A stretch of 64,000 nt of DNA from Bacillus sp. ISL-41 (GCF_018613235.1 NZ_JAGGQP010000019.1:1-64000), one strand, 5' to 3'; counted from the stretch's first letter, positions 36,458 through 46,049 are shown. Program-made: numbers and translations. The notes: generated by a model not told the origin, from the sequence alone.

Positions 36458-38002
36458 ATGAACGAGAATCAACGCTTGGAAAGCCAGAAAGTACAAACTG
36501 ATAATCCTTCGGACAAAAAATCCAGCAAAGATTATAGCAAGTACTTTGAAACAGTATATACAGCTCCATCATTGAAGGATGCAAAGAAACGCGGCAAAGA
36601 AGAAGTCAAGTATCATAAAGACTTTGACATCCCTGAAGAATTCATTGGAATGGGTCAAGGGCGCAAATTCTACATCCGTACATATGGATGCCAGATGAAT
36701 GAGCATGACACAGAAGTCATGGCTGGTATATTCCTGGGTCTTGGCTATGAACCTACTGACAGCGTCGAGGATGCGAATGTCATTCTACTGAATACATGCG
36801 CAATCAGGGAAAATGCTGAGAATAAGGTGTTTGGTGAACTTGGACATTTGAAGCACCTGAAAAGAGAAAAGCCAGATCTTCTATTGGGAGTATGCGGCTG
36901 CATGTCCCAGGAAGAATCGGTCGTTAATAAAATTCTCAAAACCTATAACCAGGTTGATATGATTTTTGGTACTCATAATATCCATCGCCTGCCACATATT
37001 CTGCAGGAAGCATATATGTCCAAAGAAATGGTCGTTGAAGTCTGGTCCAAGGAAGGGGATGTAATCGAAAACCTTCCGAAGGTCCGCAAAGGGAACATCA
37101 AAGCATGGGTGAACATCATGTATGGCTGCGATAAGTTCTGCACATACTGCATCGTTCCTTATACACGAGGCAAAGAGCGGAGCCGCCGTCCAGAAGACAT
37201 CATCCAGGAAGTCCGTCAGCTTGCAGCCCAGGGCTATCAGGAAATTACCCTGCTTGGTCAGAATGTAAACGCGTATGGTAAAGATTTTACGGACATCGAT
37301 TACGGTCTAGGAGACTTGATGGATGAAATGCGTAAGATCGATATTCCGCGTGTGCGTTTTACAACAAGCCATCCGCGTGATTTTGACGATCACCTGATTG
37401 AAGTGCTGGCTAATGGCGGAAACTTGATGGATCATATCCATCTGCCTGTACAGTCAGGTTCTACAGATGTATTGAAAATCATGGCCAGAAAATATACGAG
37501 GGAACAATACCTTGAGCTTGTACGCAAGATCAAGGCAGCCATTCCTAATGTCACATTAACAACAGATATTATCGTGGGTTATCCGAATGAGACAGATGAG
37601 CAATTTGAGGAAACAATGTCTCTTGTTCGTGAAGTAGGATATGAATCAGCTTATACATTCATATACTCTCCAAGGGAAGGCACACCTGCCGCTAAAATGC
37701 AGGATAATGTCCCGATGGAAGTGAAGAAAGAGCGTCTTCAGCGCCTGAACGCACTAGTGAATGAGCAATCTGCACAGTCTATGAAGAAGTATCAGGATCA
37801 GATTGTTGAGGTATTGGTTGAAGGCGAAAGCAAAAACAACCCTGATGTTCTGGCCGGGTATACAAGTAAGTTAAAGCTTGTCAATTTCGTCGGTCCGAAG
37901 TCGGCCATCGGTAAAATCGTCAAGGTTAAGATCACAAATGCAAAGACATGGTCATTAAACGGGGAAATGGTAGAAGAAATACAACCAGTTGAGGTGAACT
38001 AA
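36458..38002 (+). CDS. miaB: tRNA-2-methylthio-N6-dimethylallyladenosine synthase MiaB
   Basis: This 514-aa radical-SAM methylthiotransferase modifies A37 of tRNAs after MiaA. The N-terminal UPF0004 domain has cysteines in [20 protein letters not shown] and [10 protein letters not shown]. The radical SAM motif CDKFCTYC is near residue 226, and a TRAM domain lies at the C-terminus. ATG 36458 follows AAAGGAG; the upstream in-frame start lacks a ribosome site. The substrate-making enzyme MiaA is encoded at 62478. Confidence 0.96.
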   Translation: MNENQRLESQKVQTDNPSDKKSSKDYSKYFETVYTAPSLKDAKKRGKEEVKYHKDFDIPEEFIGMGQGRKFYIRTYGCQMNEHDTEVMAGIFLGLGYEPTDSVEDANVILLNTCAIRENAENKVFGELGHLKHLKREKPDLLLGVCGCMSQEESVVNKILKTYNQVDMIFGTHNIHRLPHILQEAYMSKEMVVEVWSKEGDVIENLPKVRKGNIKAWVNIMYGCDKFCTYCIVPYTRGKERSRRPEDIIQEVRQLAAQGYQEITLLGQNVNAYGKDFTDIDYGLGDLMDEMRKIDIPRVRFTTSHPRDFDDHLIEVLANGGNLMDHIHLPVQSGSTDVLKIMARKYTREQYLELVRKIKAAIPNVTLTTDIIVGYPNETDEQFEETMSLVREVGYESAYTFIYSPREGTPAAKMQDNVPMEVKKERLQRLNALVNEQSAQSMKKYQDQIVEVLVEGESKNNPDVLAGYTSKLKLVNFVGPKSAIGKIVKVKITNAKTWSLNGEMVEEIQPVEVN

Positions 38003-38003
38003 G

Positions 38004-38441
38004 TTGGCAAAATACAATAAAGATGACATTATCCAGCGTTCAAGAGAAATCGCAAGAATGATTGCGGAAACAGAAGAAGTTGACTTTTTCAAGCGTGCAG
38101 AAGCACAAATCCATGAGAATGAAAAAGTGAAAACACTTATTTCTTCTATAAAAGGTCTTCAAAAACAGGCTGTTAACTTCCAGCATTATGGTAAAACAGA
38201 AGCGTTGAAGAAGACTGAGGCAAAAATTGCTTCATTAGAACAGCAGCTGGATGAAATTCCAGTTGTCCAGGAGTTCAAGCAATCGCAAATTGATGTTAAT
38301 GAATTGCTTCAGCTAGTGGCTACAACAATTTCCAATACAGTTACAGATGAAGTGGTAGCATCTACTGGCGGAGATATCCTTCGCGGTGAAACAGGAGCAG
38401 CTTTGAAAAACGAAGCAAGCTGCCATACGCATAACCATTAA
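38004..38441 (+). CDS. ricA: RicA/YmcA family regulator
   Basis: This 145-aa helical protein of the YlbF/YmcA family forms a complex with RicF (YlbF) and RicT (YaaT) that carries Fe-S clusters and controls RNase Y specificity, biofilm, competence and sporulation in B. subtilis. Residues 20-30 (EEVDFFKRAEA) are the family signature, and a single cysteine lies near the C-terminus (ASCHTHNH). TTG start two bases after the miaB stop with GAGGTGA upstream. RNase Y itself is encoded at 28817. Confidence 0.9.
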   Translation: MAKYNKDDIIQRSREIARMIAETEEVDFFKRAEAQIHENEKVKTLISSIKGLQKQAVNFQHYGKTEALKKTEAKIASLEQQLDEIPVVQEFKQSQIDVNELLQLVATTISNTVTDEVVASTGGDILRGETGAALKNEASCHTHNH

Positions 38442-38453
38442 TCATTGAAGAGT

Positions 38454-38488
38454 AAATGGCACCCGATTATAGGGTGCCATTTTTTTAT
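38454..38488 (+). terminator. Terminator of miaB-ricA
   Basis: AAATGGCACCC (38454-38464) pairs with GGGTGCCATTT (38472-38482), followed by TTTTATT. Downstream to 38686 no gene is supported. Confidence 0.85.
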
Positions 38489-38686
38489 TCATTGGAACAG
38501 ATAAGGGCTGTTGGGAAGGAGAGAGGACTGCTTCTCCAGTCTGGAGTATTTCTTTTCAAGGACTGCGGTATGAAAACCAATCCAATCTTAATTACCCATC
38601 AACTTTCTTCAATTGGGAACATTCAGCATGTATGGGCATACAATGAACTATGCCTAAGTTTTTACCAGTGGTTCTAAAATTAATCG

Positions 38687-38715
38687 CACACTAGTCTAAT
38701 ATCACGCATAGGATG
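38687..38715 (+). promoter_or_regulatory. Candidate sigma-K promoter of cotE
   Basis: CACA (38687-38690), a 16-bp spacer and CATAGGATG (38707-38715) fit the sigma-K pattern and nearly repeat the dpaA element. cotE has a late mother-cell (sigma-K) promoter in B. subtilis. Confidence 0.45.
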
Positions 38716-38747
38716 AATTGAAAAAGATTGAGGAGGTTTCGCTCGCA

Positions 38748-39290
38748 ATGGGAGATTACAGAGAGATTATTACGAAAGCCGTCGTAGCGAAGGGACGCAA
38801 ATTCACGCAGTCCAATCATACGATCAACCCAGCGCATAATCCGAGCAGCATTCTGGGCGCTTGGGTCATAAACCATAAGTATAAGGCAAAAAAGGTAGGG
38901 AAAGTGGTTGAAGTAAACGGGTCTTACGAAGCCAACATCTGGTACTCCTTTGATGATAATACAAAAACTGAAGTAGTGACGGAGAAAGTAACTTACTGCG
39001 ATGTCATCAAGCTGAAGTACCGTGACCCTGATTGCATGGATGACCATGATGTCCTTGTAGAGGTTCTGCAGCAGCCTAACTGTATTGAAGCGGTCATTTC
39101 GCCTAATGGCAACAAAATCATCGTTCACGTCGAGAGGGAATTCCTTGTGGAAGTCATTGGTGAAACGAAGGTATGCGTTGTCACTCATCCAGGCGGATGC
39201 GATTGCGATGATGATGAGTGGGGCCATGGCGTCGATGATGACGAATTCGAAGACTTGAACCCAGACTTCCTCCTGGGAGAGGAAGAATAA
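38748..39290 (+). CDS. cotE: Outer spore coat morphogenetic protein CotE
   Basis: This 180-aa protein organises the outer spore coat in the mother cell. It starts [20 protein letters not shown], very like B. subtilis CotE (181 aa), and has the acidic C-terminus ending [11 protein letters not shown] cysteine/histidine-containing insert ([15 protein letters not shown]) lies before the acidic tail. ATG 38748 follows AGGAGG by 11 bases. In B. subtilis mutS comes next; here 15.8 kb of other genes intervene. Confidence 0.95.
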   Translation: MGDYREIITKAVVAKGRKFTQSNHTINPAHNPSSILGAWVINHKYKAKKVGKVVEVNGSYEANIWYSFDDNTKTEVVTEKVTYCDVIKLKYRDPDCMDDHDVLVEVLQQPNCIEAVISPNGNKIIVHVEREFLVEVIGETKVCVVTHPGGCDCDDDEWGHGVDDDEFEDLNPDFLLGEEE

Positions 39291-39295
39291 CATCG

Positions 39296-39330
39296 AACTA
39301 GGAAGCTTTCACTTCCTAGTTTTTTTTTGA
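39296..39330 (+). terminator. Terminator of cotE
   Basis: AACTAGGAAG (39296-39305) pairs with CTTCCTAGTT (39312-39321), then TTTTTTT. Confidence 0.88.
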
Positions 39331-39360
39331 CACTGAAACGAAAAAGGCAGAAAGACATTG

Positions 39361-39424
39361 CCATTTAAAAAGGCACTGGGTTTAGAAGCGGTTTAAAAAA
39401 ATGCGCTTCTAATGTCCAGTGCCT
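39361..39424 (-). terminator. Terminator of the reverse-strand ferredoxin-like gene
   Basis: Two nested inverted segments, AGGCACTGG/CCAGTGCCT (39371-39379 with 39416-39424) and TTAGAAGCG/CGCTTCTAA, form a long stem. On the reverse strand it is followed by TTTTAAATGG. Confidence 0.75.
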
Positions 39425-39442
39425 CTATTACAGTCCATTCAC

Positions 39443-40354
39443 TCAAAAGAAAAAATTAGGCTTTTTAATTGTGCTGCATATATGGCATGAATCAGATTCT
39501 TCCCATGCATGAAAGCCAGTGCCGCATTGTTTGCAAATGTTCTTGCTTAGATTATAAGAGACAAACGGAGCCTGGTGAACCTTTTGCTCAACTGTTATTG
39601 CGCTCGTTCTACAAATGTCCAAGCATAAATGGCAGCCAGTGCATTGGTTTTCATTCATTATAAGCCCGTTTTCCCCGAGGGTGAATACGCCAGAGGGACA
39701 AATATTAAAACAGGCTTCACATAGTGTGCACTCCTCCTCGTTTATTTCCACTTTATAAAAGGACCAATCCTTGAACAGAACGGAAGGTTTAAAATTGCTT
39801 TCATTGAAGCGCCATTTAACAGGTGTCACGGAAGAAAGGACAGTTTTCCTGCTGTCGGAAGAGAGCTTTGCAAAAAAGTCCCGTCTTGATAACATCGGCT
39901 GCTCATCCGGCTTTAGGACAAACTGGTTTGTAACCTGCAGGAGTTCTAGTGACATAGCGCCAAGGACTTCATTGGTCTGGCTGATTCGGTTTACTAACTT
40001 CGCAGTTAAAGAAGGCTGATGAATAAAGCGGATTCCTTTTTTATGGTAGTAAAGCAATTCAGTTAAGCTTGGCAGCGGCGATTCCTGCTCGAGCAGAAGA
40101 TGATCCTGGATGACCCTTCTTGAAGGAGATTGTCCTTTGATCGCCTGTACAGGACAGGCTGTGATACAGACACCGCAGGAAGTGCATCTTTTTTCATCAA
40201 TCATTATTTTTTCATTTTCAAGCAGGATGGCTTCATCTGGGCATGCGTCAAAACAAGCTGAACAGGAACTCAGCGGGCTAATCTTCCTGGTGCAGGATTC
40301 TGAGATCTCCAGGTCGTAGCTCAGGCTTTCAATCCAATTTGTTAACAGAGACAT
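39443..40354 (-). CDS. Multi-cluster 4Fe-4S ferredoxin-type protein
   Basis: This 303-aa protein carries two pairs of ferredoxin-type clusters: CSACFDACP and CTSCGVCITACP near the N-terminus, then CTLCEACFNICP and CTGCHLCLDICR in the C-terminal half. A C-terminal CxxC pair (CKQCGTG...CHIC) looks like a zinc ribbon or rubredoxin-like knuckle. No signal peptide, so cytoplasmic. Start is ATG 40354, preceded on its strand by TGAGGTGA; seven further residues upstream (40375) would overlap that site. It is divergent from the TorD-like chaperone and molybdoenzyme operon, so it probably serves enzyme assembly or electron supply. Exact role unknown; NapF-like function is one possibility. Confidence 0.8.
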   Translation of the reverse strand: MSLLTNWIESLSYDLEISESCTRKISPLSSCSACFDACPDEAILLENEKIMIDEKRCTSCGVCITACPVQAIKGQSPSRRVIQDHLLLEQESPLPSLTELLYYHKKGIRFIHQPSLTAKLVNRISQTNEVLGAMSLELLQVTNQFVLKPDEQPMLSRRDFFAKLSSDSRKTVLSSVTPVKWRFNESNFKPSVLFKDWSFYKVEINEEECTLCEACFNICPSGVFTLGENGLIMNENQCTGCHLCLDICRTSAITVEQKVHQAPFVSYNLSKNICKQCGTGFHAWEESDSCHICSTIKKPNFFF

Positions 40355-40663
40355 AATCGTCACCTCAGGGGGCATATTTCTATACTTTCATTTTACGATT
40401 AAACCTTTTAAAAAGAGGCGAGTTTGCCAGATATACATACATATGTAAAAGAAAATTCACAAATGAAGAGCCGCTGAAGTCTCTATATCATCAGTCAGAC
40501 CAGGAGAAAACAGTTATGTCAATGGAACTCATGGGGAATTTATTACAGTTAAAACTAGGTGAAATCCTTCACATACTCTCGTGGGTTTCGCCACAGAATG
40601 TATATTGTTTCACAAACTTTTATGCCATATAGTGAAGGTGTATTCGAAAGGTGGTGAATCCCG
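40355..40663. other. Divergent control region between ferredoxin-like gene and torD-like gene
   Basis: AT-rich with no gene. TGTAT-N6-TCACA at 40599-40614 has one good half of an Fnr-type site (TGTGA-N6-TCACA). TATAGT at 40628-40633 may be a -10 box. Anaerobic control would be logical for this cluster but the site is weak. Confidence 0.3.
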
Positions 40664-41272
40664 GTGATTGGATTAGATAACAAAACAGATTGTGCGAATG
40701 TATTTTTAGTCCTTTCAGATTTATATAAACATCCAACTATAGAGATCTGGGATGAGATTAAGGAAGAAGATCTTCTGAAGAAGCTGGAAGAATCGATCAA
40801 TAATCATTACAATCTTACTTTTTCCTTAGAGGAAGTCTTGCCTGAAAGCTATGAAAAATTTCAGGAATTATTCATGACCTCTATTGGAAGCATGCAAAAG
40901 CAGGCTGCCATTCCGGTCGAATCATTGTATAAACCGTGGTCACAGGATGAAACTTGTACACTTCCCTTTGCACGGGACAAAGGTTATATCCTGGGTGATT
41001 CGGCGTTACATATCAATTTTCTGTTAGAAAAGCTAAAGATCGATATTCCTGTTGAATTACATGGCATGCCGGATCACTTGGCTATCCTGCTGGAATTGCT
41101 GGCATATTTCATAGAGCATGCTCCTGAACAATTTACAGCTGAATTTATGGAAGATCATTTCGATTGGCTGGAAGAATTCGAATCGCAGCTTTCGCGGGTA
41201 ACAAAGCACTCATTTTATCAGAGGTTGACGAGAATATTGATTGAGACCCTGCAGGCGCATCGAAACAATTAA
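40664..41272 (+). CDS. TorD/DmsD-like molybdoenzyme chaperone
   Basis: This 202-aa all-helical protein resembles the TorD/DmsD family of cytoplasmic chaperones that bind the Tat signal of a molybdoenzyme and help cofactor loading. The segment PVESLYKPWSQDE is typical. GTG 40664 follows AAAGGTGGTGA. Its likely client is the Tat-signal-bearing catalytic subunit at 41659. Confidence 0.8.
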   Translation: MIGLDNKTDCANVFLVLSDLYKHPTIEIWDEIKEEDLLKKLEESINNHYNLTFSLEEVLPESYEKFQELFMTSIGSMQKQAAIPVESLYKPWSQDETCTLPFARDKGYILGDSALHINFLLEKLKIDIPVELHGMPDHLAILLELLAYFIEHAPEQFTAEFMEDHFDWLEEFESQLSRVTKHSFYQRLTRILIETLQAHRNN

Positions 41273-41450
41273 CTGTAGGTCTTAAATCGCGCCTGTTTTC
41301 GCGTTGATTGCTGCTATTCGCAGATGAACCTGCTTCATTATAAATAATGGGCATCGGGGCTCTTTTCGAGGAGACTTCCGAGCTTCAAATGCGTATAAAG
41401 GTCGTAAAAACAACAAAGTTGCAAAAAGAGCGTAAATCTTAAAGGTGGTG
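41273..41450. other. Non-coding gap, possible decayed repeat
   Basis: No ORF with a ribosome site. The ends (TTTTCGCGTTGATTG near 41296 and, inverted, TTTTTGCAACTTTGTTG near 41406-41425) are loosely complementary, so this may be an old MITE-like piece. The call is tentative. Confidence 0.3.
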
Positions 41451-41657
41451 ATGCTTTTAGTGATGGACAATCTTTTGAAAAAAGCTGTATTAACAGATTC
41501 AATTCCATCTGTCAGATACTTTGCTAAAGAGTCAAAAAGATTAAACTTTAGCATTGTTGGAAGAAGCATCATGTTATCGATTTTGCCTGTGACAATGCAA
41601 TATAGACATTACATCCAATATGTTTTACCGGTCGGGAGTAAAAGGAGGGCTAGTTAA
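41451..41657 (+). CDS. Possible small protein upstream of the molybdoenzyme subunit
   Basis: An ORF of up to 68 aa ends one base before the next gene's ATG, so the downstream ribosome site (AAAGGAGGG) lies inside its last codons. AAAGGTGG lies at its start; GTG 41460 or ATG 41463 (MDNLLKKAVLTDSIPSVRYF) have better spacing than ATG 41451. No domain recognised. Coding status rests on position and ribosome site alone. Confidence 0.4.
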   Translation: MLLVMDNLLKKAVLTDSIPSVRYFAKESKRLNFSIVGRSIMLSILPVTMQYRHYIQYVLPVGSKRRAS

Positions 41658-41658
41658 A

Positions 41659-43854
41659 ATGGTGGAAACAAAACTATCACGTCGTGGATTTATCAAAGCC
41701 TCTGCTGCTACTGCTGCTTTGGCATCTGCGGGAACAGTAGGCTTTAATGAATGGTCCAAAAATTATGTAAAAGCAGGAGCAAATGCAGTAGTGAAGGAGA
41801 TTCCTAGTACATGCAATGCATGTTCAAGTAAATGCGGAATGATCGGCCATGTCAAAAATGGCCGTTTATGGAAGCTGACGGGGCACCCTGATCATCCTTA
41901 TTCGAAAGGAAAGCTGTGTGCGAGAGGGCATGGTTACGCTACTGTTGTTTATTCCACAGACAGGCTGACACAGCCTTTAAAAAGGGTTGGCGAAAAGAAA
42001 TTTGAGCCGATCACATGGGAGCAAGCTTATAAAGAAATCGCCGAAAAATTGAACAAAATCATTAAAGAACATGGTCCCCAGTCAGTCGCATTAACGGAGG
42101 ACCCGCGTGCTTCAGGGAAATTTTATTCCCCTCGATTCATCAATGCCCTGGGTTCTGCCAACTATTATACGCACCATGTAGTTTGTTCGAACTCCAGGGA
42201 TGCAGGTTTCCTTCATACAGTAGGTGTCACGGCTACTAGCGCAGATATCAGCAATGCAAAATATATTATGTTCATTGGCAGGAGCTATGGTGACGGCATC
42301 CGTCCTAGTTCCGTACAATCTCTGGCAGCTGCCAGGGATAACGGAGCCAAGATTGTCATTGTCGATCCGCGTTTGAACAATACCGGCAACCTGGCAACTG
42401 AATGGCTTGCGATCCGTCCTGGCACAGACCTGGCATTGGTGCTGGCGATGTCACATGTATTGATAACAGAAAACCTTCATGACGCAGACTTCATTAAAAA
42501 TTACACTATTGGTTATGAGGAATATTCGAAGGAACTGAAAAAATACACCCCAGAATGGGCAGAAGGGATCACCGGTATTCCTGCAGACGCAATTAAGCGA
42601 ATTGCCATTGATATGGGCAAAGCCAAGCCGAAGGCGTTGATTGAGCAATCATGGAGAGGAGCATTCGGCTGCAACTATGAAAATAGTACAGAAACCGGCC
42701 GTGCCGTAGCGATGTTCAATGCTTTACTTGGAAACTACCAGCAAAAAGGCGGAAGTATCTTTGGTGGAAAACCTTCGTTGGGTAAGCTTGACAAAGTTAA
42801 ACACCCGAGTCCAAAAGAACCGGAAGTTCCAAAGGCAGGATCTAAGGAATTCCCGATTGCCTACCCAAACAATGGTGTAGCAACAATCGTCGCAAAAGAA
42901 GCATTGGAAGGCAAAATGAAGGCGGCAATTTATTATCATTCTAATGCAGCACTTGGTTATGGAAATCCAAAAGTCATGAAGGAAGCTCTTTCTAAAATGG
43001 ATCTTGTGGTGGCAATAGATGTTCAAATGTCTGAAACTGCACAATTGGCTCACTATGTTCTTCCAGAAGTGACATATATTGAACGCGATGAAGTAATAGA
43101 AGGTTTATCAGGTAAGATTCCTGGAATCGCCCTTCGCCAGCAAATGGTGGAGAAGGTCCATCCAGAAACAAAGCCGATCAATGAAATTTATACGGAGCTC
43201 GCAAAAGCTTGCGGAGTTGGCCAGTACTTCAATTTCACCCTTGATGAATTAAATGAAGCGATGCTCGCACCGACCGGTATTACGTATAAACAGCTTAGGG
43301 AAAAAGGAACTATCATGTTTCCGAACGAGGAAATAACAATCGGTGAAATGCCGAAATTAAAGACTCCATCCGGGAAAGTTGAATTTTACAGTGAAACATA
43401 TAAAGCAGTTGGTTTCAAGCCGATCGTCGAATGGATTGAGCCAAAGGTAAGTCCTGCAGACGATTCCTTCCGTCTGATTACGGGCAAGCAGGCGATACAC
43501 AGCCATACTCAGACTGCGAATATACCAATCTTGATGCAAATTACAAAAGATTATGATTTAGAGAGAATCTGGATCAACCCTGTCCGTGCCAAAGCGCTGG
43601 GAATCAAGGATGGCGATATGGTGGAATTGAAATCCAGTGAAGCAACTAGCAAAATCCGGGTCAAAGTTACTGAAAGAATTCACCCAGAGGCTATTTTTGT
43701 CCCAAGTCATTACGGCATTACGTCTAAAGATTTGAAGACAGGATACGGTGTTGGCTTTGGATATATGGAGCATGTTCCATTTGATTTTGAAAAATGGAGT
43801 GGAGCGGGTAATATCCACGAAGTAATCGTGAAGGTTAGGAAGGTGAAGGGCTGA
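41659..43854 (+). CDS. Molybdopterin oxidoreductase catalytic subunit (PsrA/PhsA-like)
   Basis: This 731-aa DMSO-reductase family enzyme has a twin-arginine signal (SRRGFIKASAA) and an N-terminal [4Fe-4S] motif CNACSSKCG with a later cysteine in KLCARGHG. The probable molybdenum-ligand cysteine lies in HHVVCSNSRDAG near residue 182, as in polysulfide/thiosulfate reductases. The dinucleotide-binding domain is C-terminal (ITGKQAIHSHTQ). ATG 41659 follows AAAGGAGGG. With subunits B and C downstream it should form a quinol-linked respiratory reductase (polysulfide, thiosulfate or similar) facing the cell exterior. Substrate not determinable from sequence. Confidence 0.88.
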   Translation: MVETKLSRRGFIKASAATAALASAGTVGFNEWSKNYVKAGANAVVKEIPSTCNACSSKCGMIGHVKNGRLWKLTGHPDHPYSKGKLCARGHGYATVVYSTDRLTQPLKRVGEKKFEPITWEQAYKEIAEKLNKIIKEHGPQSVALTEDPRASGKFYSPRFINALGSANYYTHHVVCSNSRDAGFLHTVGVTATSADISNAKYIMFIGRSYGDGIRPSSVQSLAAARDNGAKIVIVDPRLNNTGNLATEWLAIRPGTDLALVLAMSHVLITENLHDADFIKNYTIGYEEYSKELKKYTPEWAEGITGIPADAIKRIAIDMGKAKPKALIEQSWRGAFGCNYENSTETGRAVAMFNALLGNYQQKGGSIFGGKPSLGKLDKVKHPSPKEPEVPKAGSKEFPIAYPNNGVATIVAKEALEGKMKAAIYYHSNAALGYGNPKVMKEALSKMDLVVAIDVQMSETAQLAHYVLPEVTYIERDEVIEGLSGKIPGIALRQQMVEKVHPETKPINEIYTELAKACGVGQYFNFTLDELNEAMLAPTGITYKQLREKGTIMFPNEEITIGEMPKLKTPSGKVEFYSETYKAVGFKPIVEWIEPKVSPADDSFRLITGKQAIHSHTQTANIPILMQITKDYDLERIWINPVRAKALGIKDGDMVELKSSEATSKIRVKVTERIHPEAIFVPSHYGITSKDLKTGYGVGFGYMEHVPFDFEKWSGAGNIHEVIVKVRKVKG

Positions 43855-44390
43855 TGGCACGCTATGGAATGGTAATAGACACACGAAAATGCGTCGGCTG
43901 TTATGCTTGCCGGGTAAGCTGCCAGATGCAGAATGAGCTTCCGGTAGAAGAGTCTTATATTAAATTTTATGAAAAGGAAACAGGAGTTTTCCCAAACGTA
44001 AAAAATGAAATCATCCCTGTACAATGCCAGCACTGTGAGGATGCCCCCTGTGTAAGTGTTTGCCCGACAAAGGCAACCTATACGACGGATGAAGGCATCG
44101 TGCTAGTAGACGCAGATAAATGTATCGGCTGCAAGTACTGTATGGTGGCATGCCATTATGGCGCCAGAACACAGGACCATAATACAGGAGTTGTTGAGAA
44201 GTGCCGTTTCTGTGCAGAGCTGGTAGCAGAAGGCAAGCAGCCGGCCTGTGTCAGTACGTGCATTAGCAACGCCAGGATATTTGGTGATCTTGATGATCCA
44301 AATAGCGAAGTTTCGAAAGCAATTGTTAAAATGAATGCCCAGCCTTTAAGGGCGGACCTAGGCAAGGCAAAAATTTACTACGTGAGGTGA
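43854..44390 (+). CDS. 4Fe-4S electron-transfer subunit (PsrB/PhsB-like)
   Basis: This 178-aa subunit has four cysteine clusters: CVGCYACRVSC, CQHCEDAPCVSVCP, CIGCKYCMVACHYG and CRFC with a later CVSTC. It passes electrons from the membrane subunit to the molybdenum subunit. The start overlaps the previous stop by one base (TGATG), so the two are translated together. Confidence 0.92.
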   Translation: MARYGMVIDTRKCVGCYACRVSCQMQNELPVEESYIKFYEKETGVFPNVKNEIIPVQCQHCEDAPCVSVCPTKATYTTDEGIVLVDADKCIGCKYCMVACHYGARTQDHNTGVVEKCRFCAELVAEGKQPACVSTCISNARIFGDLDDPNSEVSKAIVKMNAQPLRADLGKAKIYYVR

Positions 44391-44395
44391 TTATA

Positions 44396-45292
44396 ATGGT
44401 TTGGGGAACAATTATCGCTGCCTATTTATTCCTTGCTGGACTTAGTGCCGGGGCTTTTTTAACCTCTTCCTATGCAGCAAGGAAATACCCAGATGCCAAG
44501 ACAGTCAGGGTTGTCGGAAGGTTAATCAGCCCGATTCTGATGGGAATAGGACTGTTACTTCTAATTGTTGATGCTGAAGCTGGTCTTAAGGATCCTTTGC
44601 GCTTCATCTATTTATTTACAAATTTCAGTTCCGTCATGACAATCGGTACTTATTTCATCAGCTTTTTCATGATGGCGGCAGCCTACATCGCCTTAATGGA
44701 ACTGTTGAAAAAAGATACGAACAAAATTGTGGAGTACGTCGGCATCGTATTCGCTGTTGCCACCGCCATTTACACCGGCTTCCTGATTGGGGTCATCGGT
44801 GCTGTACCACTATGGAATACAGCCATTCTGCCGATCCTGTTCGTTGTGTCAGCATTTTCAACAGGAATTGCCGGTACTATGCTCGTATCAGCAATCTTGG
44901 ATAAAAAAGTCGTGCACCATGTTATGGCGTTAAAAAAGATTCACTTAACATTGCTGATAGCTGAAGTATTCCTGATCTTCAATATGTTCCTGATTACTTC
45001 ATCGACCAATGAGTCAGCAGCACAATCGGTTTCAATGCTTCTTGCCGGTGAGTACAGCGCTTTATTCTGGTTCGGACTGATTGTTGCAGGATTAATACTT
45101 CCAATTACAATCGAAGCCCTTGAATTATGGAATTCAAAAAAACTGCGTCAAACTCCGGCGGGATTGGAAGTGGCTGCTTCAGGCTCACACGGAATTGCAG
45201 CTACACTGATCACAGAAAGTGCCGTACTGGCAGGAGGTTTCATTCTCCGCTACCTGTTGCTGGCAGCAGCTGTTCCGGTAATATTTTTATAG
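44396..45292 (+). CDS. NrfD/PsrC-like membrane anchor subunit
   Basis: This 298-aa protein has about eight membrane helices, starting MVWGTIIAAYLFLAGLSAGA, typical of NrfD/PsrC quinol-oxidising subunits. ATG 44396 follows GAGGTGA that overlaps the previous stop. It completes a three-subunit complex and is followed by a terminator. Confidence 0.9.
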   Translation: MVWGTIIAAYLFLAGLSAGAFLTSSYAARKYPDAKTVRVVGRLISPILMGIGLLLLIVDAEAGLKDPLRFIYLFTNFSSVMTIGTYFISFFMMAAAYIALMELLKKDTNKIVEYVGIVFAVATAIYTGFLIGVIGAVPLWNTAILPILFVVSAFSTGIAGTMLVSAILDKKVVHHVMALKKIHLTLLIAEVFLIFNMFLITSSTNESAAQSVSMLLAGEYSALFWFGLIVAGLILPITIEALELWNSKKLRQTPAGLEVAASGSHGIAATLITESAVLAGGFILRYLLLAAAVPVIFL

Positions 45293-45298
45293 TAGAGC

Positions 45299-45330
45299 AG
45301 ACCTGGACTAAACACGTCCAGGTCTTTTAG
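45299..45330 (+). terminator. Terminator of the molybdoenzyme operon
   Basis: AGACCTGGAC and GTCCAGGTCT pair around a 7-base loop, followed by TTTAGG. The stem is good but the T-run short. Confidence 0.75.
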
Positions 45331-45466
45331 GTATCGATATAACTCTCCCATTCTTTTATTTAGGTTGTTTTCGTAAAGATTGAGAAAAGAGCCTTTATTT
45401 ATTAGGCTGAGAACAGTTAGCAAACTTACGAATATAATGCCTATGATGAACGAGGAGGGATTTTAG

Positions 45467-45976
45467 ATGAATTTGCCTGCTGCGGATTTAGGAATTATGG
45501 CTGAACACTTGCCGACCCATGAAGGAGTAATCAGCAAGTTAAAGATCTTCAATGAAATTGTGGACAACCAAGAGTTAAAGAAACTGATTCAGTTGAATAT
45601 CCAAATGCTAAGGGAACATGTGAGAGCGATGCTTGAACTTATCGATCCAAAGCGTAAAGGAGAAGTTAAGCTCGCGGAAATGGATGATATACAGATAAAT
45701 ACTGAAAAGCTGAACCTATCTGAACAAGAAAAAGATATTGTTTTGGAAACAAGGTCAGTATCAAAGCTTATGGGAAGCAATAATTTTAATTCTGCCTTAA
45801 TGATGAAAGATAGGAATGTAAAACATATTCATATTCAGATGGCTTATCAGGATGTTAGAATGCAAATGCTTTATAATATGGTTGTTGAACATGTGGAGGC
45901 TGATTTTACGCCGCGTGTTACTGAAGCAATGCAAGCTAAGACTCATGAAAAGTATAAGCATATTTTACAGGAGTAG
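45467..45976 (+). CDS. CotF-like spore coat protein
   Basis: This 169-aa helical protein has LGIMAEHLPTHEGVISKL near the N-terminus and ALMMKDRNVKHIHIQMAYQD in the C-terminal half, like the coat F / ferritin-like spore coat family. A GAGGAGGG ribosome site precedes ATG 45467. It stands alone between two terminators. The family call is from pattern recognition only. Confidence 0.6.
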   Translation: MNLPAADLGIMAEHLPTHEGVISKLKIFNEIVDNQELKKLIQLNIQMLREHVRAMLELIDPKRKGEVKLAEMDDIQINTEKLNLSEQEKDIVLETRSVSKLMGSNNFNSALMMKDRNVKHIHIQMAYQDVRMQMLYNMVVEHVEADFTPRVTEAMQAKTHEKYKHILQE

Positions 45977-46049
45977 GGGACTTTGCTAAATCGGCTTACC
46001 TTCGCTGATTCGCCCGGTTCAAAGAATACTTGACATGTTTTCAATCTAA

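Noticed and set aside
38456-38677. 73-aa ORF between ricA and cotE
   Set aside because: Starts inside the ricA terminator stem, has no ribosome site and no recognisable domain.
40599-40614. Firm Fnr box before the torD-like gene
   Set aside because: Only one half-site (TCACA) matches well and the spacing to the possible -10 box is short; kept only as a weak note in the gap entry.
41282-41572. 96-aa reverse-strand ORF before the molybdoenzyme gene
   Set aside because: No ribosome site found, and it lies across a suspected decayed repeat and the opposite-strand small ORF.
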